Positions 22,749 through 35,415 of a DNA stretch of 64,000 bases are shown piece after piece. The notes below the pieces were generated by a model. The model was given only the letters and a program-made list of their open reading frames with translations. It was not told where the DNA came from and searched no databases. The position numbers and the translations under genes were made by a program. The DNA comes from Leguminivora glycinivorella. Its lineage: Eukaryota > Arthropoda > Insecta > Lepidoptera > Tortricidae. The stretch spans positions 11,423,549 through 11,487,548 of the forward strand of contig NC_062990.1 of the NCBI RefSeq assembly GCF_023078275.1. The letters are read 5' to 3'. Each line of letters begins with the position of its first letter. Within the stretch, counting starts at the first letter, position 1.

Positions 22749-23328
22749 CGATGCGCGGGCGGCGAAATTAACGACCATGTTTTACGTTTACTAACGCGAA
22801 AGAAAAACGCATGAAAACTCGAAAATTTGATCGCGAGCAATGAAGTAAGACATCAAATTAAAATTATATAGTATGAAATTACTCTTGTGGATAAAATTCA
22901 ATTTTGCTATCTGTTTTCGAATAGCAAAGTAAGCCTTTACCAGTTGGTGTGGTGAAAAAACATGTCTTACGTAGATCCTAACCCGCCGTAACGTAACTCA
23001 TTTCGCATTCGCACATTTTTTTGTGTTTTCCGAGCAAAGTTTGGTCTCCTAATAGAATAAATTAAACAGGCTGTTATCTCTGTTATATTCGCTATCCAAT
23101 ATGTTACAAAGTACCCTCACAGTAATTACGTCTGAAACAATTAATTCTAGCAGAAGATAATTAATGGGAGAGATTCGTTTCCAAACGATCTCAAATCAAG
23201 ACTTGTACACTTTGTAACAAGTATGTTGCAAGGAGGTATTTACTCGTATAATATATAGCATGTATTTTGAATATAACATATTAAGCTAAGAACCCATACA
23301 ACAAAGTAATTTTAAGTTTGATTTTAAG
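22749..23328. other. Intergenic, no gene recognised
   Basis: AT-rich, with no clear repeat partner in the window. Confidence 0.4.
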
Positions 23329-23470
23329 TGTGGTGACGGGCTAAGAATTTCACCACCCCCTTTCTTCCCGTGGGTGTCGTAGAAGTCGACTGTGGGATTT
23401 GGGTTAAATTGTGGCGTAGGCGAGAGGCTGGCAACCTGTCACTGCAATGTCACAGTTTCGTTTTCTTTTA
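23329..23470 (+). repeat. Dispersed repeat family A, copy 4 (3' truncated)
   Basis: Starts at GTGTGGTGACGGGC and stops after GTCACAGTTTCGTTTTCTTT. Confidence 0.85.
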
Positions 23471-25934
23471 AGGCGATATATTTCCGTAGACGCTGCGCGC
23501 ACTCGTTTTTTGAAGCCGTTAAAAACATAGGAAAACGCAATGGAAAAATCTGAAAACGATATATGTTAAATTTCAGCATCTGGTGAGTATGTTATGGAGT
23601 TGAACAACATGAATGTTACAACTTCGCTCGATAGAAAATGATCCCAAAGTTACCTCTTCTTTAAACAATAAATCGTTCCCATAGCTGGGATAAAAACTTT
23701 TTTGACTTCTTTTTTACTTCAATATATAGGTAATAAGATTATCTAGACGAATCTGATGAGTTTGTGCCGGTAGCGTCATTAAAATAATATAATATTTATC
23801 AAATACTACCAAATCCGCAAAGGAAAGATGGAACAACTATGAACCCAATTTTAAAGACCCGTTACTAATCCTGTTTTTCCAAAAAAAAATTTTTTTTTTT
23901 AAATTTTTTTGAGATTGAAAACATTTTCGATGGCACTTATGGCCTCTTCAGTCGCGCGGCGGCGCTTTCAGAGGACGGACCTGTATCAGTTTTCTCCGCG
24001 TGGTCACGTGTCATTGAAACAATGGGGAACAAAGCTTTGAGGAGGCAGAAAAAATAATTGCGTGCTAGAAAACAAATAAATAAAGAAAATTCTAACCAAA
24101 GACTGTGAAAAGGTAAGAAAATGATAATTTATATATACTCGTAAGTATTTCATTTTCATATGATGTTATCAAGTGACATTTACGATATCTAAACATCATA
24201 GATTGTAGAAACCCCTAGATGACGCGTCTGTGACGTCATTACAGCACAACTTTCCACTTAGAAAATATATGACTGATGTCCAACTAGTGAACAAACTTAC
24301 GTATAATTTTCATAAACATATTGAGTTGTTCGAAAGAAAAGGCGGCGGTAGATACAGTACTGAAAGAAGATCAGGTAGGGTAGGTATTTCTGTCTTTCAA
24401 AATTTGGTATAAGGTTAATTAGATCGTGCTACCCTCCGTCTATATTTTTTCTATGTCTATGCCAAACATGTGGCCAGCCTGACAGAAATTTTGTTTGTCA
24501 ACTGTCGCCATTTTTCCATAATAGTTAAAAGATTTCAGTATTTTAACTTCTCAATAAATTTTGATGAAAGTCCATAATCATACATTGATAAAGCTGGATA
24601 ATTTTTTTTATTTTTATTTGGTGGGTATGATTACGGTACTTTATATTTACAGATATTTGTCTAATTTGCAAGATTATACGAATCCTTCAGCAAGCTGTCT
24701 GACTCCTTTGACAAAAGTTGATACTTGATTTGAATATACTTGAGAATTCGAGGTAGGCATAGAATGGTATTGATTTATCAATAAATTATTATGAAGTATG
24801 ATATTTTATCTTGTGCTGGGTTGTATTTTATTTGGAGATATTAGTGGCGGTAGTGCCCCCGTGTTGGTGGGGGGAGCCAAGCGAAGAGAAAAGCTGTTTT
24901 CTTGAAGCATTTTGTCGTTCTTCTGAATCCTCGAATTTGGGGTCTGGTTTAAACCAGATAAATATAATTGTCAGGATATGATATCAATAGAAACTTTATT
25001 AAATAGACAAAGTTTCAATTGCATAGTTTTCATACTTTAGATTTTATTCATATCTTAATATAAATAGCACAGATTTCATCAGTGACTGGATGAGTGATTT
25101 CATCATGATCATCAAAATACGTTATACGAGTAAGTAACCTGCTATTAGTAGGTTCATGAACAACAAGAATAAAATTCGAAACTTTGGCATGTATACAGGT
25201 TAAAGGCATTCAATATGAAAATGAAAAAGCGTTATTTATTCACGGCTGAAAAAAATAATGTGTATTTTTAAACAGCAGTGACATGACATAATATCTTTTT
25301 ACATAAAGTTTATGGTCAAAGAAGCTGACGGTTACTGTGTTCTGTTAACAATAGGTTTATAAGAAAAAACTTGTAAATGAAGTAGAAAACTCGCCGAGAT
25401 GTTAATCTTCACCCTCCTCCCCATTTTTATGTCCCCATTTTCAGTTTTTTTTTATATATTCAGGAAAAGCTACAGTTATGATGTTTAGGAGAAGTAGGTA
25501 TATTTCCATAAAATTCTCTACACAGTATATATTTGCAGGTAAATAGTTGTAACTCGTAATTTCTAATCAAATCAAATTGTGCTTCTATTTACTGTGGGAC
25601 TAATGCTGAAAACGCAAACAAAATATCTATTTTATACATTTCGACTGTCATGATACAGCTCATTTCTATGGAACATCCAATTTTTTTTCGTATATGTTTC
25701 AGCATTGGACCCTTAATAAAAGTTGTTCATAATGACCTCAAAAGTCACTATGCAAAGTTTGAATGGTCCTTTTTATTTCACCCTGTCGATCTGTAAATAA
25801 GTGCGATTACTAGAAGTTCGATAAAATTGATTGTACTTTAAGGTACGTCTTTAAAAGCTCCGACAACGCTGACCAAACACACTGTAACTATAAATCATTA
25901 GTATTACTTACACAAATGATGAAACCTAATAAAA
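23471..25934. other. Large intergenic stretch, one exon-like open segment
   Basis: No recognised gene. The open segment at 24230-24412 reads HNFPLRKYMTDVQL and then VNKLTYNFHKHIELFERKGG. It is bounded by TTACAG (24238-24243) and CAGGTAGGG (about 24370), so it could be an exon or a transposase scrap. I do not recognise the protein. The rest is AT-rich. Confidence 0.3.
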
Positions 25935-25995
25935 AAAATAAAGGCGGTGATCGTTTACCATCAGGCGATGAGCTGCTCATTTGCCTCCTATTTCA
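25935..25995 (+). repeat. Short repeat fragment (GGCGGTGATCG...ACCATCAGGCGA)
   Basis: GGCGGTGATCGTTTACCATC followed by AGGCGATGAGCTGCTC; the inverse appears near 51600-51650 (GGTAAACCATCACCGCC). Confidence 0.6.
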
Positions 25996-26180
25996 TGAAA
26001 AAACTAAGAAAGCCCAGTTAAAATACGGCGATCATTATGACTGCGATCCGTCTGTGTCATGCTGCCGCGCGAATTTGAGTTCCCGTGTGCGACAAGCGAA
26101 CATCGCCGCGCGGGCGGGGCTGCCCGGACGCCGCGCACCTCACCCCCTTGGATTGGTTAGTTTGACAGATCATCTCGCCT

Positions 26181-26270
26181 TAACCCCTTATTTGCCAAGA
26201 GTGGCACTGAAACCTGAGTAGTTTCATGTGCTCTGCCTACCCCTTCATGGGACACAGGCGTGATTGTATG
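26181..26270 (+). repeat. Dispersed repeat family A, copy 5 (3' part only)
   Basis: Begins at AACCCCTTATTTGCC and runs to the GTATGTTGTATG microsatellite. Confidence 0.8.
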
Positions 26271-26332
26271 TTGTATGTTGTTGTATGTTGATCCTATATG
26301 TAGAACTACCAGAGCGTCATTAATTTAAAAAA

Positions 26333-26723
26333 TATACACCCTGTTTTTATTGAATTCCGTTAACTTTAATGGAAGGTTCTTTAGATCAAATACAACAAAT
26401 ACAATTAATTTCTCTAGAAACTAACGTCTTAACTCTTACGGTTATCGAGTTATTAAAAAACTAAAGATAATTACTGAACATGTGTGTGACAGCCTTTACC
26501 AATTCCTAATGTTATTTGTTTTGACATGTGCCGTCAATCACTTGACACTAACTTGAATGTTATTCTTAAGGGTCTCTCACACTAATAAATTCATTTATTA
26601 TGTATTATGTATGAAAACGATTTTTTTTTTCGAATTTAACAAAAAGCGATATACGGGGTGGTTCCTGATGATGAACCTAACTGCGAGTCGAATTTAACGG
26701 AAAACAAAAAAACACGGTGTATA
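26333..26723. mobile_element. Inverted-repeat element (TATACACC...GGTGTATA)
   Basis: Left end TATACACCCTGTTTTTATTG with TTCCGTTAA; right end TTAACGGAAAACAAAAAAAC and ACGGTGTATA. About 390 bp without coding potential. Confidence 0.65.
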
Positions 26724-27495
26724 TTGAGCAGCAATGTATCGCGTGCACCTATTTGACATCGGAAGACGCGGAATTGACAGTTGTTACAAGTCGGCTAAGT
26801 ATGTACGACGTATGGAACAAAAAGAAAGTAGCAATACATTGCGTGCTGAATTATTTTGTATTAAAAAAGTAGTATTTGTTTATTCAATCGTATGCATATA
26901 TGTATGCTTAATACTAACCCTTTAATTATGCGGTAATATCAAAAATACAAACTGTACGTATGTACCTACTGTGTGTGTCTAATTGGACAGATACCTAACA
27001 CCAATTTCATGTTCTGTGAAGACCCTCACATCTTAAAATCAGTACATTGTCAGGCCTACGGCCTACGTCACTCGCTCGCGGTCGCCCGTTAAGTACCTTA
27101 CCTACCCGCTAGCAGTTGTCTCGAGGTAACAAGTGGCCGAGGGGTCGCCACGCGCCCGCCCGCCTGTGTAGTCGCGTGGCACGTACCTACTATTCTTCTG
27201 AGTTTTATAGTTAAATGAAGCGTAGGTGTTTGTCGTTTTGCGGGCAAGTGAAGGATCTGTTGCGTTAGTAACTTATTAATAATCTGTGACATTGTCTAAA
27301 ATGTCTCCCAATCAATACTTTGAATTAATTGGGACAAACCTTTAGCTGATTCCGTCCTCTATTTACATGGTTCGTAACTCAAACCGATGTCACGGAACCC
27401 ATCATTCAATTAGTAAGGTTTGTAGGGTTGATTGCACTTGTTCCCGCCCTAAACCTGTATTTTCAATGTCTACCTACACTTTGTATTGGTATATA
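26724..27495. other. Intergenic, GC-richer patch near 27050-27180
   Basis: The patch contains CACTCGCTCGCGGTCGCCCG and CGCGCCCGCCCGCC. No supported frame; the function of the patch is unknown. Confidence 0.4.
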
Positions 27496-27645
27496 GGCCG
27501 ATAGTCCACTATCATATGTTTATCATATAAATATCATCATAGGTCTGTATGCCTCCCTTTTTCTCCAACGTGAAGAAAAAGGACTGCATGTTACGTATGA
27601 TCATATTTCTATGACAAACATAATTATGATAGTGGACTATCGGCC
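27496..27645. mobile_element. Hairpin MITE (GGCCGATAGTCCACTATC)
   Basis: GGCCGATAGTCCACTATCAT at the left and ATGATAGTGGACTATCGGCC at the right are perfect inverse arms of at least 20 bp, about 150 bp overall. Confidence 0.85.
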
Positions 27646-27681
27646 TTAGAGACAGTAGTAGGTTAGGTAGGTACTTTTAAA

Positions 27682-28897
27682 CTATACTCCAATTGCTAAT
27701 TCGAGTCCAAAAAAACTACGACAGATACGTCAATGTCACAGCTGTCAATGTCACTTATGTCACTGTCAAAATACTTTTCAGGTTTCGCCAACCTTCTACA
27801 TTCTTCATTTGGCACGTAAGAAATCCAAGAATACTTGATGATAAAATTGTGAAGAAAATTCGTTTTAGTGTTTGTCAAATTAGTTCCACCGGTCGCCACT
27901 AATAATAAATGTTGGTAATTCGCATTATATTACGTGTATTTGTGACAATCAACATCACCTTCATTCACGTTGCTAATAATAATAAAACTTAAACCAGACA
28001 AATGTATACATTAAAGATGCCCTGTCTCAGTCCGGTGCAATTTTCGCCAATGTTTATTAAATTAGTCATTGGAGTCTAACAACCCATTACCAATATTAGA
28101 ATGTTATTGCTGAAGGGTAGCACCTGAACTGGCTCTCAGAATGGCGCGTGGCGAAGTCAGGGGCTCACGAAAGGTATTTCCTTAGCGTATTGAACGAGTG
28201 CCCAATGTATCTCTGAGACTCCTCAGGAGATTTGGAACCATAAATTGAAGAACATTACTCAAACTTACTTACATACTTGCAAATACTCTCTTTAAGGTAA
28301 AACAATAGATCATTACATGTGCCATTTTTTATCTAAAAGGTTCATAACTGTCGGTTGTCAAGAAAGCGCTACTTGCATATTAACGTCTGGCTATCATTTA
28401 ACAGAGATGTAGTCTGTATACCTGTGTATCATACATAATAATAAATTCAAATACAGTTTGACAGACCATGGTGTCATGGCCGCTTCCAAAACAATGGCGG
28501 CCGTGGCAACCATAAAGCCCACTATACACTATTTCGCTGATTAGCTAATTGTAAAATATATGTATAAAAAATTGGTCACAATATCTATATCATCAATAGT
28601 TTGTTCTATACCGCAAAATATAGCACCAAATGTTATTGATACCTGAAGTGATACAAGCGCAATACCAACTTTACAACTAAAAATCACGGAAAAAAAGAAA
28701 AAAAATCGAGCGTCCTAGTATTTATGTAAATAATAAAAGACTATTAAATATATAAATCAAAGGATTGAAATAAATAATAAATAATTTATCTTGGCGTGTG
28801 TTTTTATAAAAAAGGATTATACTATTTTACAAACATTTTATTGCAGTGGCAACATCGTAGTAGTTTTTTTGGACTCGAATTAGCAATTGGAGTATAG
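27682..28897. mobile_element. 1.2 kb element with 38 bp perfect inverted termini
   Basis: 27682-27719 (starting CTATACTCCAATTGCTAATT) is the exact inverse of 28860-28897. Interior has no recognisable transposase; a 69-codon frame just inside the left end does not resemble a known domain. Target duplication not clear. Class unknown. Confidence 0.75.
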
Positions 28898-28985
28898 AAA
28901 CATATTGTACGGTATTGCTTATCAGGCTGGCCCTTGACTCATTTCAATTGTCATGACCACGTATGCTTGACGTAAACTTTTAAGT

Positions 28986-29113
28986 ACCCCCTTATTCATA
29001 AATGTTCACTAAAGTTATCAAGCCGATAAAGTCCGTTTGTCCCTTTCTATCACATTTATACGTCGGAAAGAGACAAACTATAACTTTAGTGAACGTTTTA
29101 TGGATAAGGGGGT
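28986..29113. mobile_element. Palindromic MITE family L, copy 2
   Basis: ACCCCCTTATTCATAAATG at the left, ATGGATAAGGGGGT at the right, with GTCCCTTTCTATCAC in the centre. Confidence 0.8.
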
Positions 29114-30227
29114 ACAATAAACGGCCATGAAGAATGCACATCGGCACAGTATAAAGCAGTAATAACTCTTCTTACAAACTTCACGCGGCGCGGTGTGTCG
29201 AAAAGGTACCGTCGCACGCAGCGAGTACATGCCAAACTGGGAAATATTGGGTTGGGCAGTTGGGGTCGCGTTTGCGCGCTGTGTTGACGTGTGTGTGAAA
29301 ATGACGTCAGTGCCGAGTTAACTACTTAGTCGTCCTTATACTGTGACATCGTTCTTTGAAAAGGGACAATTCGGTTTAAAGATATTTATTTGTCTCAAAA
29401 GAAATATTACATTTCACTTATTGAGATAAGTATATACAATTGTAATAATTAAATTATGCTACTGAACATCAATATTTAGTAGTACAAAATTTATAGATAA
29501 TTATGGTTTTCATTATGACATTATTAGGGTAATAACAAAATTGACACATTAATAAATACTTAACAGATAGGTAATAAACTAGTTAAAGCAACTTAGCAGA
29601 CAATAATTTCTTGCAATGTTTTTATGCCTAAATGCATGATTGCAAACATGTGGCGGGTAAGCGGCGAATCCTTTGTTGCCGAGGTTCGAGCTCGATAACG
29701 TGTTGCTGTTTACCAGGGTCGGATTTAGGTTGCTGGAATATTACTTAAAATGTATGTTTACAATTAACGTCACATAAGCAAGAAAGAGACAACGCTCTAC
29801 GAAAATCAAAGACCAATGTGCATTCTTTATGGTCGTTTACTATAACAATATTATAATAACTTTTAAAATGGGAATCAATCGTGAATTAAATCTAACCTCC
29901 AACGTGTCAGGGACGGCGTTGTCCCCGTGGTCTCGGAGAATAATGGCTTGAAATGACATCAACCCCTTCTGACAGCCGCGCCAGTTTTACGAATAGGTAC
30001 CCGCACTTGGTTTTGTTCATCAACTTAGACAGACGGACAGACCAAAGAATTAAATTATTACCAAGTTGGTTAGTTGGTTTAAAAGTGTGAAATAGTACGT
30101 TTCGTTATAAGTGCTAGAAGTATGTTATTACTATACGAGTCCAGAGACATTTTTCCACGAGCGGCACGCGAGTGGCAAAACTCGAGACGAGTGAAGAATG
30201 ACATTCTCGCACGTGTGACGAACGACG
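29114..30227. other. Intergenic, no gene recognised
   Basis: Contains a GC-richer patch at 29180-29300 and AT-rich remainder. No protein-like frame. Confidence 0.4.
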
Positions 30228-30941
30228 TTTTTTAATACAGTTGCGAAAAAACACTACTACAACGAAATAAAACGATAAACAATCCAAACTCCCAATTTTC
30301 GCATTGACATTGACGCATTTTTTGACAATGCAGGCGTACCTATCTTGAAGCTTTTAAACTTGCGTTCATATTTTCTATTTTGCTATCCATCCAACACAAT
30401 TTATTTATGTCATTGTGTACCATAAAAACATAAACATTTACGATTTGGGACGATTGTTTAATATATACCTACATTTTAATTTAATCGACCATTTATGCCT
30501 CGAAGTATTGCATACAACATAAAATAGTTATGACAAATCGCGTAACATATTAAAGTTTTTGAACGTGCTTGCATTAAGTTGGTAACATTGGCAAGACGCC
30601 ACTACTTTAAATAACAGACGACGCGTTTCGTTCTATTTCACGTTCTGTTTACACGACTCATTATGAGCCACTTTTTCAAAGTATAAACCATTTTATAAAT
30701 TATGTTTAATATGACTAAAAGTAAACAATTACATATGAAATATCAATGTTTTAAACATTAATCACTTAATAGTATGTTTATAGTTTTATTCCGTCTTAGT
30801 AAAATAGACTAATATTAAAACAGCTCAGTATGTAGTCGTAAAATGGAACGCACACTTTTTACGCACGAGTGTGTAAAATACAACTTCTCGCACGCTAAAC
30901 AGCCAAAAAACGGGCACTGTTTTAGCAACTGTATTAAAAAA
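30228..30941. mobile_element. Inverted-repeat element (TTTTTTAATACAGTTGC)
   Basis: TTTTTTAATACAGTTGC at 30228-30244 is exactly mirrored at 30925-30941. Outside lie ACGAGCGGCACGCGAGTGG-type phrases that also occur in inverse form inside the right end. Non-coding. Confidence 0.6.
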
Positions 30942-31287
30942 GTCCTTATATAGAATATTGATATTTCTCCGACCTAACTGGGGACAAAGTAAAGCTAGTT
31001 CGGTGCCCAGGTGAAATAACTTCTCTATTAAGACATTAATGGCCTTCCCTATAGCTTTAGGCGGAATAACAAGCCTTTAACTGTAACTTCAAAGAATTTC
31101 CAAAGTTACTCTATTACAGAGTTTGAGACAATTGTTAGGTTAGGACCGCCTCTACCATAAGTTTAAGTTTAGAATTCGTTACTCGATATCGTTTAAGGAA
31201 AACATTAATTGTATGGTACTGCATACAAATTACAAATAATCAATTAACCCCCCTTCTGGTGAACAGCGCCCCCAACAACGGTCAGTT

Positions 31288-31520
31288 TTTAACCCCCGAC
31301 GCAAAAACGACGGGGTGTTATAAATTTGACGTGTCTGTCTGTCTGTCTGTGTGTGTGTCTGTCTGTGGCATCGTAGCTCCCGAACGGATGAACCGATTTG
31401 GATTTAGTTTTTTTTGTCTGAAAGCTGAGTTAATCGGGAGTGTTCTTAGCCATGTTTCATGAAAATCGGTCCACTATGTCGCGGTCGGGGGTTTTTTCAA
31501 AATTTTAATTTTGTGGTTAG
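31288..31520 (+). repeat. Dispersed repeat family F, copy 4
   Basis: TTTAACCCCCGACGCAAAAA to GGGGGTTTTTTCAAAATTTT, short CTGT run. Confidence 0.85.
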
Positions 31521-31770
31521 GTTATTAGGGCGTTTGAGTTGGCGATTGTTCCTTTGACAATCGAAGCGTGATTGTTAATTTGTACTGGGTCGCTAAAATA
31601 TCAATAATAGATACCTACTATGCTACTATGGGCATTTTCAGAATTTTGGACCCCCCAATTAGCGTAAGTTGTTAACAAAAATTAACTTATTGTCAGTTTT
31701 CTGACGATAATTAAGCATGAAATTTCAATAAAAATATTGTTTTTGTGTAAGGTCATTACATAAACTTTAA

Positions 31771-31922
31771 CGCCGTGTCTTGCGTGGGCGACGGTCGCGC
31801 GACCGTCGCCGTCGCGTCTTATCGCATCGTCTACTTCCATATATCGATAAGGTTTGATTTCGTATGCGTCGCATCGCCGTCGCGCGACCATCGCGCGACC
31901 GTAGCCCACGCAAGCCACGGCG
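31771..31922. mobile_element. GC-rich palindromic MITE (CGCCGTGTCTTGCGTGGGC)
   Basis: CGCCGTGTCTTGCGTGGGCG at the left and GCCCACGCAAGCCACGGCG at the right pair with one or two mismatches. Inner GGTCGCGCGACC blocks are themselves palindromic. Confidence 0.85.
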
Positions 31923-31929
31923 TAAGCGA

Positions 31930-33895
31930 TAATCTACATTCAGAATGTGAAAAAAGTAAATTTTTAGCCAGATTTTATGCTTAATTGTCGTCACAAAGCT
32001 GCACAGATAGAAAAGATATTTTAATTTAAGACGGAAAACTCTCTCAAACACTGTTATTTAAAAGGAATAATATAATTCTTCATCTAATAACATGGTCTTA
32101 ACCTAAAGGGATATTCCTTTTTCAAAGAAGAATCAAAATTGTTCAGTCGTAACTTTATATACATTTGGTACAAATAGGACAGATTTGAATCAAAGAAGTA
32201 TTTATTTGCAACAAAATATTACACCGTTTTAGTATGAATATGCTAGTTCTTAAAAAACGTCTTTGGTTCAAGTAACCTTTATCAAAGCAAAAATAAAAAC
32301 CTGTTAAAAGAAGATTCACCACAATTTAACTACAAGAATTCTGCGTTTTTAATAGGAAATCATAATTTCTTAATTTAACTTTTACGTTCTACAGTCAAGA
32401 CATAAAAGTTTAAATAAAAAAAATACACGGTTTTACGTCAAGATTTAGTTCAATCTTGGCTTGATTTTAATAGTTCTTGATTTGATGCTTTGCAACTCCA
32501 TTCAAAGTTCCAGAATAACTTAAAACAAAAATAAACACAGATTTATGTCAAGATTTATTAAGTTCTTGGCTTTGTGTCACAAATTCTTGATTTAATGTCT
32601 ACAAGCTCCATTTGAGAATCAACAAGTTCAAATCAAAAAATATCAAGGTTTTACTTCAATATTTAGAACAATCTTGGCTTGATTATAATAATTCTTGGTT
32701 TGATGCTTATAGACTTCATTCATAATTCGAGCAGGTTTTAAATAAAAAATCAACACGGACTTAGGTCAAGATTTATTACATTCTTGGCTTCATATCACAA
32801 ATTCTTGATTTAATGCCTACAAGTTCCATTTGAGAATCAACACGTTTAGATCGAAAAATAATAAAGTTTTGCTTCAAGATTTAGTTCGCGCGCCGAGCGG
32901 CGACACCGGTTTAGTTACCAAAAAACCCGCTAGACGGCGCTGACCCCAGCCCATAGAATTCGTACATCGCGGTGTTAAGATTTTTCCCGATTTGGTTAGG
33001 CTCGCCGGTTGGAACTTGATATGTATCGAATCATAGGAATACAAATTCCGACATAATAGCCCCCTGCTTCCCTCTGGGAAGTACGCGCTATTATTGAGGA
33101 CTATCCTAAACGTGCTTCCGCTCCAGTTCTCTCTCTCTCTCTAACTGGCTGGGGAACTCGTCAGCTTGTAACGTACGGGTTATTGAACATAATACACACC
33201 TCTCACGTCATTTCGGCTTTCCCTTCTCTCTCCGCGCGCACCCCCGCTACAAACATTATTTACTCAATCTAAGAAATATAAAATTTCATTTCAAGAAATT
33301 ATATATTTTAAATGAAATAAGATAAATTACATCCAAGAAGTAAGTATATTTGGTTTAAGATACTTACTGTTTCACCCCAAGAAACATTAAATCTAACTTC
33401 AAACATGTAAATCTTCATCTAATACCGTCAGAACTTTTAGAATGAAAAATGTATATATTTGGTGTAAGTAACTAATTGTTTCACCCCAAGAAACATTAAC
33501 TTTTACTTTAATTATGCATAACTCTTAACCGAAAACCGTCATAACTCTTAATACAACAATTCTATTACTTAGAACCAAGAAATATTATACTTGTTTTTAA
33601 GAACTTGCTGATTTGCTTCTGAGTAATAATTATCACTGAACAAAACGTTTACGCTCTTGGAATAAATGATTAAGTTTTTAAAAAAAGATTGTTTTGCTAA
33701 TCATGTTAAGATATAAAATGGTTAGTGCAAGTAATAAACATCGAGACATTTTATGTTTTATATCAAGTAATTAAAATCTTCCTGATATGGGAAACTGGAT
33801 ATCTCTTGGTTCAAATACGAGTAGGTTTCTTTGGTTGAAGAGATATTTTCTATCTGTGTGATAGCGAGTTAATTTTTGTTAAGAACTTACTCTGA
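31930..33895 (+). repeat. Dispersed repeat D, copy split by an insertion
   Basis: 31930-32001 matches 5993-6060 and 33859-33895 matches its continuation (ATAGCGAGTTAATTTTTGTT). The split point is the TG duplication of the element at 32002-33858. Confidence 0.8.
32002..33858. mobile_element. 1.86 kb inverted-repeat element with internal minisatellites
   Basis: Left end CACAGATAGAAAAGATAT and right end ATATTTTCTATCTGTG share an inverted 13 bp core. A TG dinucleotide is duplicated at the junctions (32000-32001 and 33859-33860), as shown by the uninterrupted target at 5993-6105. Units starting TCAAGATTTA recur at about 32438, 32548, 32656, 32766 and 32874 (108-110 bp period). A second pair based on GTTTCACCCCAAGAAACATT lies 108 bp apart at 33369 and 33477. 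A GC-richer segment at 32885-33250 separates the arrays. No transposase. Confidence 0.75.
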
Positions 33896-33904
33896 CGACC
33901 GGTC
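33892..33904 (+). repeat. 5' stub of the SINE hit by the Polinton
   Basis: CTGACGACCGGTC precedes the Polinton, and the SINE continues with CCGGTCTGGCGTAGTCGG after it at 49512. Confidence 0.6.
33899..33904. other. Left target-site duplication CCGGTC
   Basis: Identical to 49512-49517. Six-base duplications are the established signature of Polinton/Maverick integration. Confidence 0.97.
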
Positions 33905-33988
33905 AGTAGTAGGGTACCCCCGTTACCAGCCCGGGTCTGGGGCCTGCTCCCAGGACCCCACCACCGCCCATCCATGGTCTTACTGAAC

Positions 33989-34029
<41 letters not shown>

Positions 34030-35274
34030 AATAGCCCCCCATTTAGATTCATTGCGCTGGGTCTCGACGCTCTCAGAAGCCTCCTTCTAGTATTTACAGA
34101 ATACGTTCTTTACACAATAAACCTTGTGCACGACGGTCACAAAAGGATTACCGACCCTTTCTATTGTTCGATCTGGACTCGGCGCTAGACCATTGTTACC
34201 CTACCCAGCTACCTGGCAGTGTCATGCACACCTTTTCCTTGTGTCTCATACTGATAGGTATTTTATAATTAATTTTTAGTATAACTTTGTAATCATATGG
34301 ATTGCGATTCTAACCTAACCTAACCTAATTAAAATACCTAACTTTTCCATTCGTAACCTAATCAAATTTAAGTAGTCTAGACTTACCTTTATGAAACCTA
34401 ACTGAGTTTCACCTACTTTTACTTTTATTTCTATAAATGTAGGTATTTATGAAATGTATTATAATTACGTTTTAACTTAAGAACTTCTGAGTTACATTTA
34501 AGTTTATCCAAATACCTAAACTTAACGATCCTATCTAGCGTATCTTTCTTTTTCTCGAATATTTATGATATCTTATACCTATTTCTATCATACATCTCTT
34601 TGTTGTATTACCAAATTTGTACATATGATTAATAAGTCAATTTTTTGATTACGTCTTAATAAAAGTTAATTTCCCATCTTATCAAACTTTTTTTTTTTTA
34701 CATATATTTCAATGTTTTGTATCTGAATAAACCTCGGTAATTTTGTGAAGTTGCGTTTTTGCTTAATTGCTTTATTTATTGTACCTTCTTTGAATAATTT
34801 ACTTACCTATGTCTATTATTATTTTTATGACTTGTGTATTGTTTAAGAGAATGCATACTTTCAATAAACTTGTTACGACGTGAGAAACTGAGAACCGGTT
34901 AAAACATGTTTAAGGCTAATTCTATGTGAATAAAAATGTCTTTTGTGCATTTTTAAAGATAATATATATTTATTGTTTCCGCTTATTTGAATAATTCGGG
35001 TTTTGGGTAAAGAGATCCTTCGACGAACATGTCAAGGCATGATACTTTCTATTCATATTTAACAAAGAGCATTAACTGGTGTAAACATGTTTTAGACTAA
35101 CGCACCGGTAATTCTTGTGACTTGAATTTATTATTGTAACAACTTAGTTGCTTTATTATAGATGTTTATTGTATTGTAAAATGACAAAAAGTTTATTGTT
35201 TGCGTTCAGGTATAAGATGAACTGGTTGAAACAAGATTTATGGTACGTTCCCCTGCTCTCTACCATATTACGAG

Positions 35275-35282
35275 TATAAAAG
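35275..35282 (+). promoter_or_regulatory. TATA box of the TIR gene (left copy)
   Basis: TATAAAAG about 140 bp before the predicted start codon; the same box is present in the right TIR on the minus strand (48134-48141). Confidence 0.6.
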
Positions 35283-35415
35283 CCAAAGAGAGTCGAGGCT
35301 GAATAAGTATTCCTGTAGAGGCAGCCTTCTGTACCAGAGCTCCTTGTATCTAGTGTGGTATATAGAGAAGTGGAGTGTGCGTTCAAAAGTGAAGTGTTTA
35401 TAGACAGATCCAACA

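Noticed and set aside
25916..26221. 101-codon frame
   Set aside because: It runs through two known repeat fragments (25935-25995 and family A at 26181) and so is composite.
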